DNA from: an uncultured Selenomonadaceae bacterium
GTDB lineage: Bacteria; Bacillota; Negativicutes; Selenomonadales; Selenomonadaceae
Direction: 5' to 3'
DNA: 35,297 nucleotides
Assembly (NCBI GenBank): GCA_937902665.1
Contig: CALELM010000028.1
Span: forward strand, 1-35,297
Shown: positions 7,858 through 15,667 of the stretch, piece after piece
Numbering within the stretch: position 1 is the stretch's first letter
Layout: each line of letters begins with the position of its first letter
Made by a program: the position numbers and the translations under genes
Notes under the pieces: model-generated
Told to the model about the DNA's origin: nothing
The model's input: the letters and a program-made list of their open reading frames with translations, nothing else
The model's database searches: none

Positions 7858-8568
7858 ATGGGAGAAGCATGGGATTCCCGCACGAAGGCTCTTTTGGGTG
7901 ATGAGGCGATGCGGCGATTGCAGGAGAGTACTGTGGCAATTTTTGGCATTGGGGGCGTTGGATCTTTTGCGGCAGAGGGATTGGCAAGGGCTGGCGTGGG
8001 GCATTTGGTCTTGATTGACAGCGATTGCATTGCGGACTCCAATCGCAATCGGCAGATTCATGCATTGGTATCGACAGTTGGACGAAAAAAAACAGAGGTC
8101 ATGCGTGAAAGGATTTTGGAAATCAATCCGCAGGCTGTGGTGGATGTAATCGATGGATTTTTCCTTCCTGAGAATGCAGAGCAGTTTTTTTTGAGGAAAT
8201 ATGACTATGTGCTGGATGCCATTGACACGATTACGGGGAAGATTCATCTTGTCCTGCAATGCAAGGAGCGGGGGATTCCTGTTCTTTGCAGTATGGGGGC
8301 AGGGAATAAGCTGGATCCTTCGAGGTTTGAGGTGGCAGATATTTATCAGACGAGCGTTGACCCGATTGCAAGAGTCATGCGGAAGAAGCTGAGAGAATAC
8401 GGGATTTTGAAATTGCCTGTCGTTTACTCGAAGGAGTTGCCGCATGCTACTAGCGGAGGAGAATATTTGGGAAGCGTGTCGTTTGTTCCGTCTATTGTGG
8501 GGTTAATCATGGCAGGCGAGGCAGTGAAGGCTTTGGCTGGCGAGAGCTTGAGGAATGGGGGAGAGTGA
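7858..8568 (+). CDS. tcdA: tRNA threonylcarbamoyladenosine dehydratase (ThiF/E1-like)
   Basis: The 236-residue protein is an E1-like ATP-binding enzyme. TcdA (CsdL) cyclises N6-threonylcarbamoyladenosine at position 37 of ANN-decoding tRNAs. The nucleotide-binding loop is FGIGGVGSFAAEGLARAGVG, followed by the adenylation-site residues LIDSDCIADSNRNRQIHA. YDYVLDAIDTITGK and LCSMGAGNKLDP are further family signatures. The length is normal for the Firmicutes form. GGGGTGAG precedes the ATG. The stop codon abuts the gpsA start, so the two are translationally linked. Confidence 0.92.
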   Translation: MGEAWDSRTKALLGDEAMRRLQESTVAIFGIGGVGSFAAEGLARAGVGHLVLIDSDCIADSNRNRQIHALVSTVGRKKTEVMRERILEINPQAVVDVIDGFFLPENAEQFFLRKYDYVLDAIDTITGKIHLVLQCKERGIPVLCSMGAGNKLDPSRFEVADIYQTSVDPIARVMRKKLREYGILKLPVVYSKELPHATSGGEYLGSVSFVPSIVGLIMAGEAVKALAGESLRNGGE

Positions 8569-9534
8569 ATGAGCGGAAGGGTAACTGTACTGGGCTGCGG
8601 CCGATGGGGGACGTTTCACGCATGGTACGCAAACTATATGGGGAATCAGGTTATGCTGTGGGGGCGTGCAGGCTCCAAGCATCTGAAGGAATTGAAGGAA
8701 ACGGGAAAGAACGAGTATTTGGACTTGCCCGACACGATACGATTGTCTGAGAATTTGCAGGAAGCGCTGGATTTCTCTGATACCTGCATTATTTCCATCA
8801 GTTCCCAGCAACTGCGTTCTTTTGCAAGACAGCTTGCCGGCACAGGAAAAGTAGCAGGAAAGAGCTTTGTCCTTTGCATGAAGGGATTGGAGATTGGAAC
8901 AGGCAAACGTTTGACGGAGGTTTTTTCCGAGGAGATTGGAGAGGACGCTTCGGTTGCTGTATGGGTAGGTCCTGGGCATGTGCAGGATTTCGTGAAAGGC
9001 GTGCCGAACTGCATGGTGATATCGTCTAAGCAGGAGGTGCTGACAAAGGCTTTTGTGGATCGCTTTTCCAGCCCGCTGATTCGCTTTTACTATGGCAAGG
9101 ATCTTTTGGGGACGGAAATTGGTGCTGCGGCGAAAAATGTGGTCGGTCTTGCGGCAGGAATGCTGGATGGCTTTGGCTATGGAAGCCTTAAGGGGGCTTT
9201 GATGGCACGAGGCACGCGTGAACTCTCCCGCTTGATTGAGAAAATGGGCGGAGATGCTATGACTGTATACGGGCTGTCGCATCTTGGCGATTATGAAGCA
9301 ACGCTTTTTTCGCCGCACAGCAATAACCGCCGTTTTGGTGAGGACTTGATTTTGGGCAAGCCATTTGGCAAGTTGGCAGAGGGTGTTTATACGGTGGAAG
9401 CGCTGATGGATCTTTCCAAGAAATATGATGTGGAGCTTCCTATTTGCCGAACCGTTTATGAGATTGTCCATCATCATGCAGAGCCAAAGGAGGAGCTGAT
9501 GAAGCTTTTCCTGCGGACAACGAAGGCGGAGTAG
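8569..9534 (+). CDS. gpsA: NAD(P)H-dependent glycerol-3-phosphate dehydrogenase
   Basis: The 321-residue cytosolic enzyme reduces dihydroxyacetone phosphate to sn-glycerol 3-phosphate, the backbone for phospholipids. The Rossmann motif at the N-terminus reads VTVLGCGRWGTF. The substrate domain has GTEIGAAAKNVVGLAAGM with the catalytic Lys, followed by the loop THE family conserves as LSHLGDYEATLFSPHSNNRRFG. Length is close to the usual 330-340 aa. The ATG begins directly after the tcdA stop, with GGGGGAG inside the end of tcdA as ribosome site. The DYEATLFS segment differs slightly from the common GDLxxTCxS form, so this may be a divergent subgroup. Confidence 0.88.
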   Translation: MSGRVTVLGCGRWGTFHAWYANYMGNQVMLWGRAGSKHLKELKETGKNEYLDLPDTIRLSENLQEALDFSDTCIISISSQQLRSFARQLAGTGKVAGKSFVLCMKGLEIGTGKRLTEVFSEEIGEDASVAVWVGPGHVQDFVKGVPNCMVISSKQEVLTKAFVDRFSSPLIRFYYGKDLLGTEIGAAAKNVVGLAAGMLDGFGYGSLKGALMARGTRELSRLIEKMGGDAMTVYGLSHLGDYEATLFSPHSNNRRFGEDLILGKPFGKLAEGVYTVEALMDLSKKYDVELPICRTVYEIVHHHAEPKEELMKLFLRTTKAE

Positions 9535-9540
9535 AAAACG

Positions 9541-9564
9541 ATATTTTTCCATAGGGAAAAATAT
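9541..9564. other. AT-rich hairpin downstream of gpsA
   Basis: ATATTTTTCC (9541-9550) and GGAAAAATAT (9555-9564) form a perfect 10-bp inverted repeat with a 4-base loop, 7 bases after the gpsA stop. There is no T-run after it. It probably stabilises the 3' end or assists the stronger hairpin at 9612. Confidence 0.45.
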
Positions 9565-9606
9565 ACGGAAATCAGGCATTTTTTGATGAAATTCATGTTA
9601 GATATT

Positions 9607-9635
9607 TTGACAAATCCAAGCAGATTTAGTATGAT
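9607..9635 (+). promoter_or_regulatory. Consensus sigma-A promoter for the yacL-like gene
   Basis: TTGACA (9607-9612), a 17-base spacer and TATGAT (9630-9635) form a near-consensus promoter with a start at about 9642. It lies on top of the terminator hairpin of the upstream unit. Confidence 0.75.
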
Positions 9636-9653
9636 GAACCTGCTTGGATTTTT
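9612..9653 (+). terminator. Terminator of the tcdA-gpsA unit, overlapping a promoter
   Basis: AAATCCAAGCAG (9612-9623) pairs perfectly with CTGCTTGGATTT (9640-9651), followed by T residues. The loop contains the -10 box of the next promoter. Transcripts that start at about 9642 lack the left arm and so are not terminated. Confidence 0.8.
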
Positions 9654-9688
9654 GTCTGCAGCAATTTAGGGAAAGGGGGTGAAGATGT

Positions 9689-10855
9689 ATGCTTGATAGG
9701 GTATTACGAATCATTATTACGTTGCTGATGGCAGTAGCAGGTGCGGCACTTTTGCATTTGGCAACGCCGTTTGTGACGGCGTTTATCAGCACGGAAATTT
9801 TGAAGGTCGATATGGGATTTTTTCGCTTGACTTTGGCAAGTATGCTCTGCCTTTTGGCAGGGGCAGCACTTGGTGCAATTATAGGATTTTTTTTATCGCG
9901 GATTATTATTGGACAGCTGAAGAGGTTTGCCGCATTGGTAGAAACCCAGTTCAGCAAGATGCCAATCCATGATGTTATTGCAGGTGCAGTCGGACTTGCA
10001 ATCGGACTTATTATCGCAAACTTGTTGAGCTATTCCTTTGCAAAGATTCCTGTCGTTGGAGATTATATTCCATTGGTATTCAGTATTATGCTCGGCTACC
10101 TTGGAATTCATGTCACGATTCGGAAGAGAAAGGAAATTTTTGGGATTTTTGAAGTCATTCCCAAGACTTTGAAGGAACTGGTTAAGCTCAAGGAAAAGGA
10201 GAAAGCGGAGGAACAACCTAAGGAAACAAGCTCTGAGGATCGTCCAGCGGAGCCAGTGAAGCTTTATAAGCTGCTGGATACCAGTGTTATCATTGATGGG
10301 CGGATTGCGGATATTTGCGAGACTGGTTTTTTGGAGGGAATCTTGCTGATTCCCGTATTTGTCTTGGAGGAGCTCCAGCATATTGCGGACTCTTCGGATG
10401 TGCTGAAACGCACGAAAGGGAGACGGGGACTTGATATTTTGCAAAGGATTCGCACACATTCCGGAAAGCTTTCTGTCGAAGTTACGAATGTGGATTTCGA
10501 GGATATTTCGGAAGTGGATTCCAAGCTGGTGCGTTTGGCACAGCAAGTGAATGGCAAGATTGTTACGAATGATTTTAACTTGAACAAGGTTGCCCAGCTT
10601 CGTGGCGTTGAGGTGCTTAACATCAATGAGCTGTCCAATGCGGTGAAGCCGGTCGTGATTCCGGGAGAAGTCATGCAGGTTACTGTCGTGAAGGATGGCA
10701 AGGAGCAAGGGCAAGGTGTTGCTTACTTGGATGATGGAACGATGATCGTTGTGGAAAATGGCCGCAAGCATCTCAACAGCACGATTCGGGTTGAGGTGAC
10801 ATCGGCATTGCAGACGGCGGCTGGCCGCATGATTTTCGCAAAGCCAAAGCTATGA
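9689..10855 (+). CDS. Membrane-anchored PIN/TRAM-domain protein, YacL-like
   Basis: The 388-residue protein has four predicted membrane helices in the first ~140 residues. A charged linker (KEKEKAEEQPKE) leads into a PIN nuclease-like domain starting at KLYKLLDTSVIIDGRIADI. PIN acidic residues are visible in LDTSVIIDGR, PVFVLEELQHIAD and KIVTNDFNLNKVA. A C-terminal TRAM-like RNA-binding segment begins around VIPGEVMQVTVVKDGKEQGQGVAYLDDGTMIVV. This is the architecture of Bacillus YacL, a conserved Firmicutes family whose RNA target is uncertain. The ATG follows GGGAAAGGGGGTG; an out-of-frame ATG 4 bases earlier runs into a stop at once. It has its own promoter and terminator. Confidence 0.88.
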   Translation: MLDRVLRIIITLLMAVAGAALLHLATPFVTAFISTEILKVDMGFFRLTLASMLCLLAGAALGAIIGFFLSRIIIGQLKRFAALVETQFSKMPIHDVIAGAVGLAIGLIIANLLSYSFAKIPVVGDYIPLVFSIMLGYLGIHVTIRKRKEIFGIFEVIPKTLKELVKLKEKEKAEEQPKETSSEDRPAEPVKLYKLLDTSVIIDGRIADICETGFLEGILLIPVFVLEELQHIADSSDVLKRTKGRRGLDILQRIRTHSGKLSVEVTNVDFEDISEVDSKLVRLAQQVNGKIVTNDFNLNKVAQLRGVEVLNINELSNAVKPVVIPGEVMQVTVVKDGKEQGQGVAYLDDGTMIVVENGRKHLNSTIRVEVTSALQTAAGRMIFAKPKL

Positions 10856-10868
10856 ATTTAGTGGGAAG

Positions 10869-10902
10869 AAAATCCCCCTGCGTTGTTTGCGGGGGGATTT
10901 TT
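10869..10902 (+). terminator. Terminator after the yacL-like gene
   Basis: AAATCCCCC with TGC pairs with GC and GGGGGATTT around a short T-rich loop. A T-run follows at 10898-10902. Confidence 0.85.
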
Positions 10903-10914
10903 GTCGTAGAATAG

Positions 10915-10943
10915 TTGTCAACCTACAAGATTTTTTGTAAAAT
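10915..10943 (+). promoter_or_regulatory. Sigma-A promoter for nhaA
   Basis: TTGTCA (10915-10920), a 17-base spacer and TAAAAT (10938-10943) lie just after the preceding terminator. They predict a start at about 10950 and a 40-base leader. Confidence 0.7.
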
Positions 10944-10990
10944 TGAAGCAGATGTTTTCTAATTTTTCAGACAGAGGAGAGGTGAATGCG

Positions 10991-12181
10991 ATGAAAAGGA
11001 TGATGATGCAGGCGGTTGCGCCGATTCGATGGTTTTTCAAGCTGGAGGCAGCAAGTGGTATTCTGTTGCTGTTTTTTACGGGTATAGCATTGCTGCTTGC
11101 AAACAGCGGTGCGGCAGATAGCTATCATCGGGTTTTGTCATGGCGGCCGTGGGATATTTTGGCACAGCTCCATTTGAATCTCAGTTTGCTGGAGTGGATC
11201 AATGATGGCTTGATGGCGGTATTCTTCTTTGTCATTGGCTTGGAAATCAAGCGGGAAATCTTGTATGGCGAGTTGCGTTCCCTGTCCACGACCTTGCTTC
11301 CCATTGCGGCAGCCATTGGAGGAATGCTTGTGCCTGCCCTGCTCTACAGCTTGGTCAATTATGGTGGGGAAGGCGCGGCAGGCTGGGGAATTCCGATGGC
11401 TACGGATATTGCATTTGCCCTAGGGATTTTGACATTGGCAGCAGGGAATACTGGCGTTGGTATCGTGATTTTCTTGACAGCATTGGCGATTATTGATGAC
11501 TTGGGAGCTATTTTGGTGATTGCCTTGTTTTACAGTACCTCTGTTTCCATGGGAATCGTTGCTGTGGGATTGGCATTTTTGGCAGGGGCGTTGTTCTTGA
11601 ATCTTCGGGGAGTGCAGAGGTTCCTTCCCTATCTTGCTATGGGAATGGGCGCTTGGCTGTGCTTTTTGAATGGCGGAATTCATCCAACGATTGCAGGGGT
11701 TTCCTTGGGACTCTTGATTCCATCGAACGAGCGAAATCCGGAAAGCGCTCTCCTTTATCGCTTGGAGCATCGCTTGGAGCCTTGGTCTGCGTACGGCATT
11801 ATGCCTTTGTTTGCTTTGGCGAATGCAGGCGTTTCCTTTGCGGGCGGCTTTGGGGAATTGCTGTCCTCTGTGGGGCTTGGCATTTTGCTTGGGCTTTGTC
11901 TTGGAAAACCATTGGGGATTTGCTTGAGCGTGTATTTGCTGCATCGTTTCGCAGGAATACCGCTTCCAAAGAATGTGGAAGGGAAGCATTTTGCAGGAGC
12001 AGGTGCCTTGGCTGGCATCGGCTTTACCATGTCCCTCTTTATTGCGGCTCTTGCCTTTCCGGATAGCCCTCTTTTGGAAACGGCAAAAATGAGTATCTTT
12101 GCAGCTTCCGTGCTTTCCGCTTGCACAGGATTCTTCCTGTTCCGCCTGTTTGCCGAAAAGAAAGGGCGGAAGTTCTTTTGA
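10991..12181 (+). CDS. nhaA: Na+/H+ antiporter NhaA
   Basis: The inner-membrane antiporter expels sodium in exchange for protons. The 396-residue length and about 12 hydrophobic segments match E. coli NhaA (388 aa). Family signatures are FFVIGLEIKREILYGEL, IPMATDIAFALGIL and ALAIIDDLGAILVIALFY; the two adjacent Asp in the last are the ion-binding pair. MPLFALANAGV and LAGIGFTMSLFIAALAF lie in the C-terminal half. ATG 10991 is chosen because GGAGAGG lies at a good distance; GTG 10982 is a possible alternative. It has its own promoter. It is the last core gene before the AT-rich accessory patch. Confidence 0.94.
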   Translation: MKRMMMQAVAPIRWFFKLEAASGILLLFFTGIALLLANSGAADSYHRVLSWRPWDILAQLHLNLSLLEWINDGLMAVFFFVIGLEIKREILYGELRSLSTTLLPIAAAIGGMLVPALLYSLVNYGGEGAAGWGIPMATDIAFALGILTLAAGNTGVGIVIFLTALAIIDDLGAILVIALFYSTSVSMGIVAVGLAFLAGALFLNLRGVQRFLPYLAMGMGAWLCFLNGGIHPTIAGVSLGLLIPSNERNPESALLYRLEHRLEPWSAYGIMPLFALANAGVSFAGGFGELLSSVGLGILLGLCLGKPLGICLSVYLLHRFAGIPLPKNVEGKHFAGAGALAGIGFTMSLFIAALAFPDSPLLETAKMSIFAASVLSACTGFFLFRLFAEKKGRKFF

Positions 12182-12256
12182 GGGAAAGAATGGTCGGGTA
12201 CGCAACTGAAGAAACTAAACGAAGAATTAAATGATTGCATGTTGAGGTAATAAGAT

Positions 12257-13621
12257 ATGGCTGAAAGTCAAAATGTTGAATGGAAAGAATCATGGCGTGA
12301 CGAATATTTGAAATGGATATGTGGTTTTGCAAATGCGCAAGGGGGAAAAATATATATCGGCATAAATGATAAAGGAAATGTAACAGGAACAATAGACTCT
12401 AAAAAACTTTTGGAAGACATTCCAAATAAAATAACACAAGCTTTAGGTATTGTGGCTGATGTAAATCTTTTACAAAAAGATGGGAAAGATTATTTAGAGA
12501 TTTCTGTGTCACCATATTCCACAGGAATTTCTTACAAAGGTGTATACCACTATCGTAGTGGCAGTACCAAGCAAATTTTGACAGGACCTGCATTGGAAAG
12601 TTTTCTTAATGGTAAACGTGGTGTAACGTGGGATAATATGCCTTTGCCAGCCTTTAAAATTTCCAATGTAGATGATGCTGCGATTATAAAATTTAAACAG
12701 TACGCATCCCAAAAAGGCAGAATAAAAAAGTCGCTATTAGATGAACCCAAAGAAATATTATTAGAAAAGCTTCATTTAAAAGCAGGTGAATATTTGACTA
12801 ATGCGGCTATGATGTTATTTGCTCATGATCCGGAAAAATGGCAGTTAGGTGCTTTTGTTAAGATTGGTTACTTTGAGACAGATGCTGATTTACTTTATCA
12901 GGATGAGGTGCATGGATCGTTAATAGAAATAGTTGATAAGATAATGGAGCTGATATATTTTAAGTATATGCGTGCCAAGATATCGTATAAGGGAATTCAA
13001 CGTATTGAGAGATATTTTGTGCCAGAAGTCGCTATGCGGGAGGCTGTTTTGAATGCATTGTGTCATGCTCAGTATAACTATGGTGTTCCAATACAAATCA
13101 GTGTTTACTCAAATCAACTATATATAGCAAATTGTGGACAGCTTCCTGAAAGCTGGACAGTTGATAATTTGTTTAGAAAGCATGCATCGAAGCCATATAA
13201 TCCTAATATAGCGAATGTACTATATTTAGCGGGCTTCATTGAAAGTTGGGGTAGAGGTATAGAGAAGATTTGCGAAGCCTGTAAAAAAGAGAGGTTGCCA
13301 AAACCAGAGTTTACAATAAATCCTACGGATATCATGGTAAGATTTACTGCACCAGATAGTAGAGCTAGTGGTGAGCCTCAGGGGGTGACCGATGGGGTGA
13401 CCGATGGGGTGACCGATGGGGTGACCGATGGGGAATATAGGATATTGAACGAGTTGAAAAATAATCCTGGATGTAGCTATGTAGAGTTATCTGAAATATT
13501 GAGTATTAGCAAGAAAACAGTTGCAGAGCGTATCAAAAGTTTAAAAAATAAGGGCATTATCAAACGCATAGGCAGCAATAAAAAAGGTTATTGGCAAATC
13601 AACATATATAGCGAGAAATGA
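12257..13621 (+). CDS. AlbA_2 (Schlafen-like) domain transcriptional regulator/ATPase with winged helix
   Basis: The 454-residue protein starts with the AlbA_2 fold: NVEWKESW, then ICGFANAQGGKIYIGINDKGNVTG. A middle region and a HATPase_c_4-type segment follow (FVPEVAMREAVLNALCHAQY, then FIESWGRGIEKICEACKKERLPKPEF). A C-terminal winged helix-turn-helix reads SYVELSEILSISKKTVAERIKSLKNKGIIKRIGS. Such proteins are common in bacterial accessory regions; some regulate or sit beside restriction and defence genes, but their function is poorly known. Four repeats of Gly-Val-Thr-Asp join the ATPase part to the winged helix. The ATG lacks a strong ribosome site (TGTTGAGG about 10 bases upstream). The gene is AT-rich compared with nhaA and looks intact. 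Confidence 0.82.
   Translation: MAESQNVEWKESWRDEYLKWICGFANAQGGKIYIGINDKGNVTGTIDSKKLLEDIPNKITQALGIVADVNLLQKDGKDYLEISVSPYSTGISYKGVYHYRSGSTKQILTGPALESFLNGKRGVTWDNMPLPAFKISNVDDAAIIKFKQYASQKGRIKKSLLDEPKEILLEKLHLKAGEYLTNAAMMLFAHDPEKWQLGAFVKIGYFETDADLLYQDEVHGSLIEIVDKIMELIYFKYMRAKISYKGIQRIERYFVPEVAMREAVLNALCHAQYNYGVPIQISVYSNQLYIANCGQLPESWTVDNLFRKHASKPYNPNIANVLYLAGFIESWGRGIEKICEACKKERLPKPEFTINPTDIMVRFTAPDSRASGEPQGVTDGVTDGVTDGVTDGEYRILNELKNNPGCSYVELSEILSISKKTVAERIKSLKNKGIIKRIGSNKKGYWQINIYSEK
13382..13429 (+). repeat. Four perfect tandem copies of a 12-bp unit inside the AlbA_2 gene
   Basis: GGGGTGACCGAT is repeated four times without mismatch and encodes a Gly-Val-Thr-Asp linker repeat, followed by a partial fifth unit. 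Because the unit is 12 bp, gain or loss of copies changes linker length without changing frame. Confidence 0.95.
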
Positions 13622-13705
13622 AATATTGAGTTTAAGACGGACATCTGTGGAAGAAACCGAGAAGATTATGAAATGGTTATCAGAAAAAAAGGGGAGGTTC
13701 TATAA

Positions 13706-14942
13706 ATGGAAAAAATGAAAATGGAAACCAAGGACATAACTGCCAGCAATATCGAGAAAATTGCTGCGTTATTTCCTAATTGCGTTACAGAAGGAGGAGT
13801 GTCTCTCGGGGGGGGGACAGCCTTCTAAAAAAATAAATTTTAAGATGTTGAAACAGATGCTGGCAGATGAAATCATTGTTGAAACATTTGGTGAAAGTAA
13901 TGACTTGGGAACAATCGTATGGGACAAGAGAAATCCTAAAGGTGACGCTAAAGGAATATCTTATCAGCATGAGTATATTGTTGCATACGCAAAAAATAAA
14001 GAACAATTCGTGTTAAGCTGTAAGTTACAAAGGCCAAAGAAGAATGCAACAACAATGATTAAAAAAGCCAACCAGCTTTTTGCAAAAATAAATAGCTCAT
14101 ATACATTAGATGATGCGAATACTGAGTTTACTGCATGGTTATCAAAACAAACTGATTTGAGTGGTGGAGAAAGAGCATATTCAAAAATTGATAAAAACGG
14201 TAAGATATATCGTGGGGTTTCAATGGCATGGCCTAATAAAAGGAAAGCTCCGAATGATTATTTTATTCCACTAATACATCCTGTTACGGGAGAAGAATGT
14301 CCGGTTCCTGCAAGAGGGTGGAGAAATCCTCCCTTGACTATGAAAGAGTTATTAGCAAAGGATATGATTATATTTGGTTCAGACGAAACAAAGCAGCCTG
14401 AGAGAAAATATTTGTTGGAAGAAAATATGTATGAGAATATACCATCATTGCTTTATTTTGGAGGCAGTGACACAGATATGCTTTCTCAGATGGAAATTCC
14501 ATTCGATACACCAAAAATTGTGAGTATTTGTGCAGAACATATCGCTTCGTTTTCAAATGACAACGATATTATTCTCGATTTTTTCTCAGGTAGTGCAACA
14601 ACAGCTCATGCAGTTATGCAACTCAATGCAGAAGATAATGGCAACCGTAAATTTATCATGGTACAGTTGCCAGAACAGACTGACGAAAAGAGTGAAGCCT
14701 ATAAAGAAGGCTACAAAAATATCTGTGAAATAGGCAAAGAACGCATACGCCGTGCCGCTAAGAAGATTTCGGCAGAAAATCCCAAAGCAAAATTTGATGG
14801 TGGTTTTCGTGTATTGAAATTAGATGATTTCAATATGAATGATGTCTACTACAGTCCAGCAGAGTATAGTCAGGACCAGCTTTTCAAGCTTGAATCCAAC
14901 ATAAAGGTGAAGAAGAGAATATATGGCTTACTCAAAAGATGA
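13706..14942 (+). pseudogene. mod: Type III restriction-modification methyltransferase (Mod) remnant, out of frame at a G9 tract
   Basis: From ATG 13706 (behind GGGGAGG) the frame encodes MEKMKMETKDITASNIEKI, a typical Mod N-terminus, then reaches a stop just after the G tract at 13808-13816. The rest of the gene continues in another frame: INFKMLKQMLADE, TIVWDKRNPKGDAKGISYQH, then the SAM-binding motif DIILDFFSGSATTAHAV, then FIMVQLPEQTDEKSEAYKEGYKNICEIGKERIRRA. With 8 or 11 G the two parts would be one frame of about 411 aa. Full Mod proteins are around 600 aa. The stretch carrying the catalytic DPPY motif is missing, apparently an internal deletion of roughly 200 residues after LKQMLADE. 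No res (restriction subunit) gene follows. It is most likely inactive. Confidence 0.8.
13808..13816 (+). repeat. Poly-G tract (9 G) controlling the mod reading frame
   Basis: Nine consecutive G lie about 100 bases into the mod remnant. As written, the upstream start is out of frame with the downstream methyltransferase part. Loss of one G or gain of two restores the frame. Such tracts are the hallmark of slipped-strand phase variation, but the missing catalytic segment argues the gene is decayed. Confidence 0.85.
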
Positions 14943-15120
14943 TGGCAGAGCTTTATGGGGTATCTGTATCTGCTATCAATCAACATTTGAAAAACATATT
15001 TGAAGATGGGGAATTGCAGGAAGATGCAGTTATTAAGAAATACTTAATAACTGCCACAGATGGAAAACAATATAAGACAAATCATTATAATCTGCAGGCA
15101 ATTATTTCGGTTGGCTTTAA
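14897..15120 (+). pseudogene. RhuM-family protein fragment
   Basis: In the frame of ATG 14939, but extending upstream of it, the translation reads GEENIWLTQKMMAELYGVS, then AINQHLKNIFEDGELQEDAVIKK and ITATDGKQYKTNHYNLQAIISVGF. This is the DNA-binding-like N-terminal part of RhuM proteins, found in many accessory islands. The N-terminus is fused to the end of the mod remnant, and family similarity stops near 15115, so both ends are broken. The remaining open frame to 15235 no longer resembles RhuM. Confidence 0.7.
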
Positions 15121-15288
15121 CAATGTCGGTTCGATAAGAAATATCCTTTTATCGGCCGTGCGTATGGCGAAGTATACAAAAACCCCGCTCAATTTCTTCT
15201 TGAGACTATCCATGAAAGAATTTTTTTATGGATAGAAATATGCAATGAAGAGATAGAGCGGGAAAATGATGCTTCCAAGTTGAAATGA
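15121..15288 (+). pseudogene. Unidentified gene 3' fragment
   Basis: A frame different from the RhuM fragment is open from 15121 to a TGA at 15286-15288. It encodes DKKYPFIGRAYGEVYKNPA, followed by a Leu/Ile/Trp/Glu-rich helix and a charged end. It looks like the genuine C-terminal part of a protein, because codon choice is sensible and the frame of the RhuM fragment becomes unprotein-like here. I do not recognise the family. A phage origin is possible given the tape-measure fragment that follows. Confidence 0.35.
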
Positions 15289-15292
15289 AATA

Positions 15293-15601
15293 TCAATTGC
15301 TGGGCTGTTTCATGCTGTTTTTTATTTGATGTATTTTAATGTCTAAGTAAGTATCTGCTTTTTCGATACCTAGAAATTGCCTACCATAAGCAATTGCGAT
15401 ATATTTGAGCGCTATGGCTATGGCTGCTGCAGTGGAAAAAACTTTACAAAGAAAGGGGTAAGCGCAGAGAAAGGCTGGTATCACAATATTTGATACTGTA
15501 AAACATATAGACGGCCAAATAATACGGAAAGCTATGATGTAGGTGAATATAGAAAAGCAAATAATATACACGAGTGTGGTAATGATTGCATTATACAGCA
15601 T
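15293..15601 (-). CDS. Small hypothetical membrane protein
   Basis: The 102-residue protein, read on the - strand, has three hydrophobic stretches (LVYIICFSIFTYIIAF, a central SICFTVSNIVIPAFLCAYPF, and AAAIAIALKYIAIAYG) and a charged C-terminus. Start at 15601 is chosen because AAAAGGAG lies about 11 bases upstream and an ATATAAT -10-like box sits further up at 15638-15643. I recognise no family. It is the only gene on this strand within a patch of mobile-element debris. It could be a cargo gene or a superinfection-type small membrane protein; nothing in the sequence decides. Confidence 0.5.
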   Translation of the reverse strand: MLYNAIITTLVYIICFSIFTYIIAFRIIWPSICFTVSNIVIPAFLCAYPFLCKVFSTAAAIAIALKYIAIAYGRQFLGIEKADTYLDIKIHQIKNSMKQPSN

Positions 15602-15667
15602 TTTTTCATCAACTCCTTTTGATAACTTAATGTACAAATTATATCATGAATGGGGGTGGATTGAGTA

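Noticed and set aside
13382..13429. Tandem repeat considered as a CRISPR or iteron array
   Set aside because: Units are 12 bp with no spacers and lie in frame inside a coding gene.
13626..13718. Short frame ending SVEETEKIMKWLSEKKGRF just before mod
   Set aside because: It looks like a possible C-terminal remnant overlapping the mod start, but it has no start, no recognised family and overlaps the preceding gene's end.
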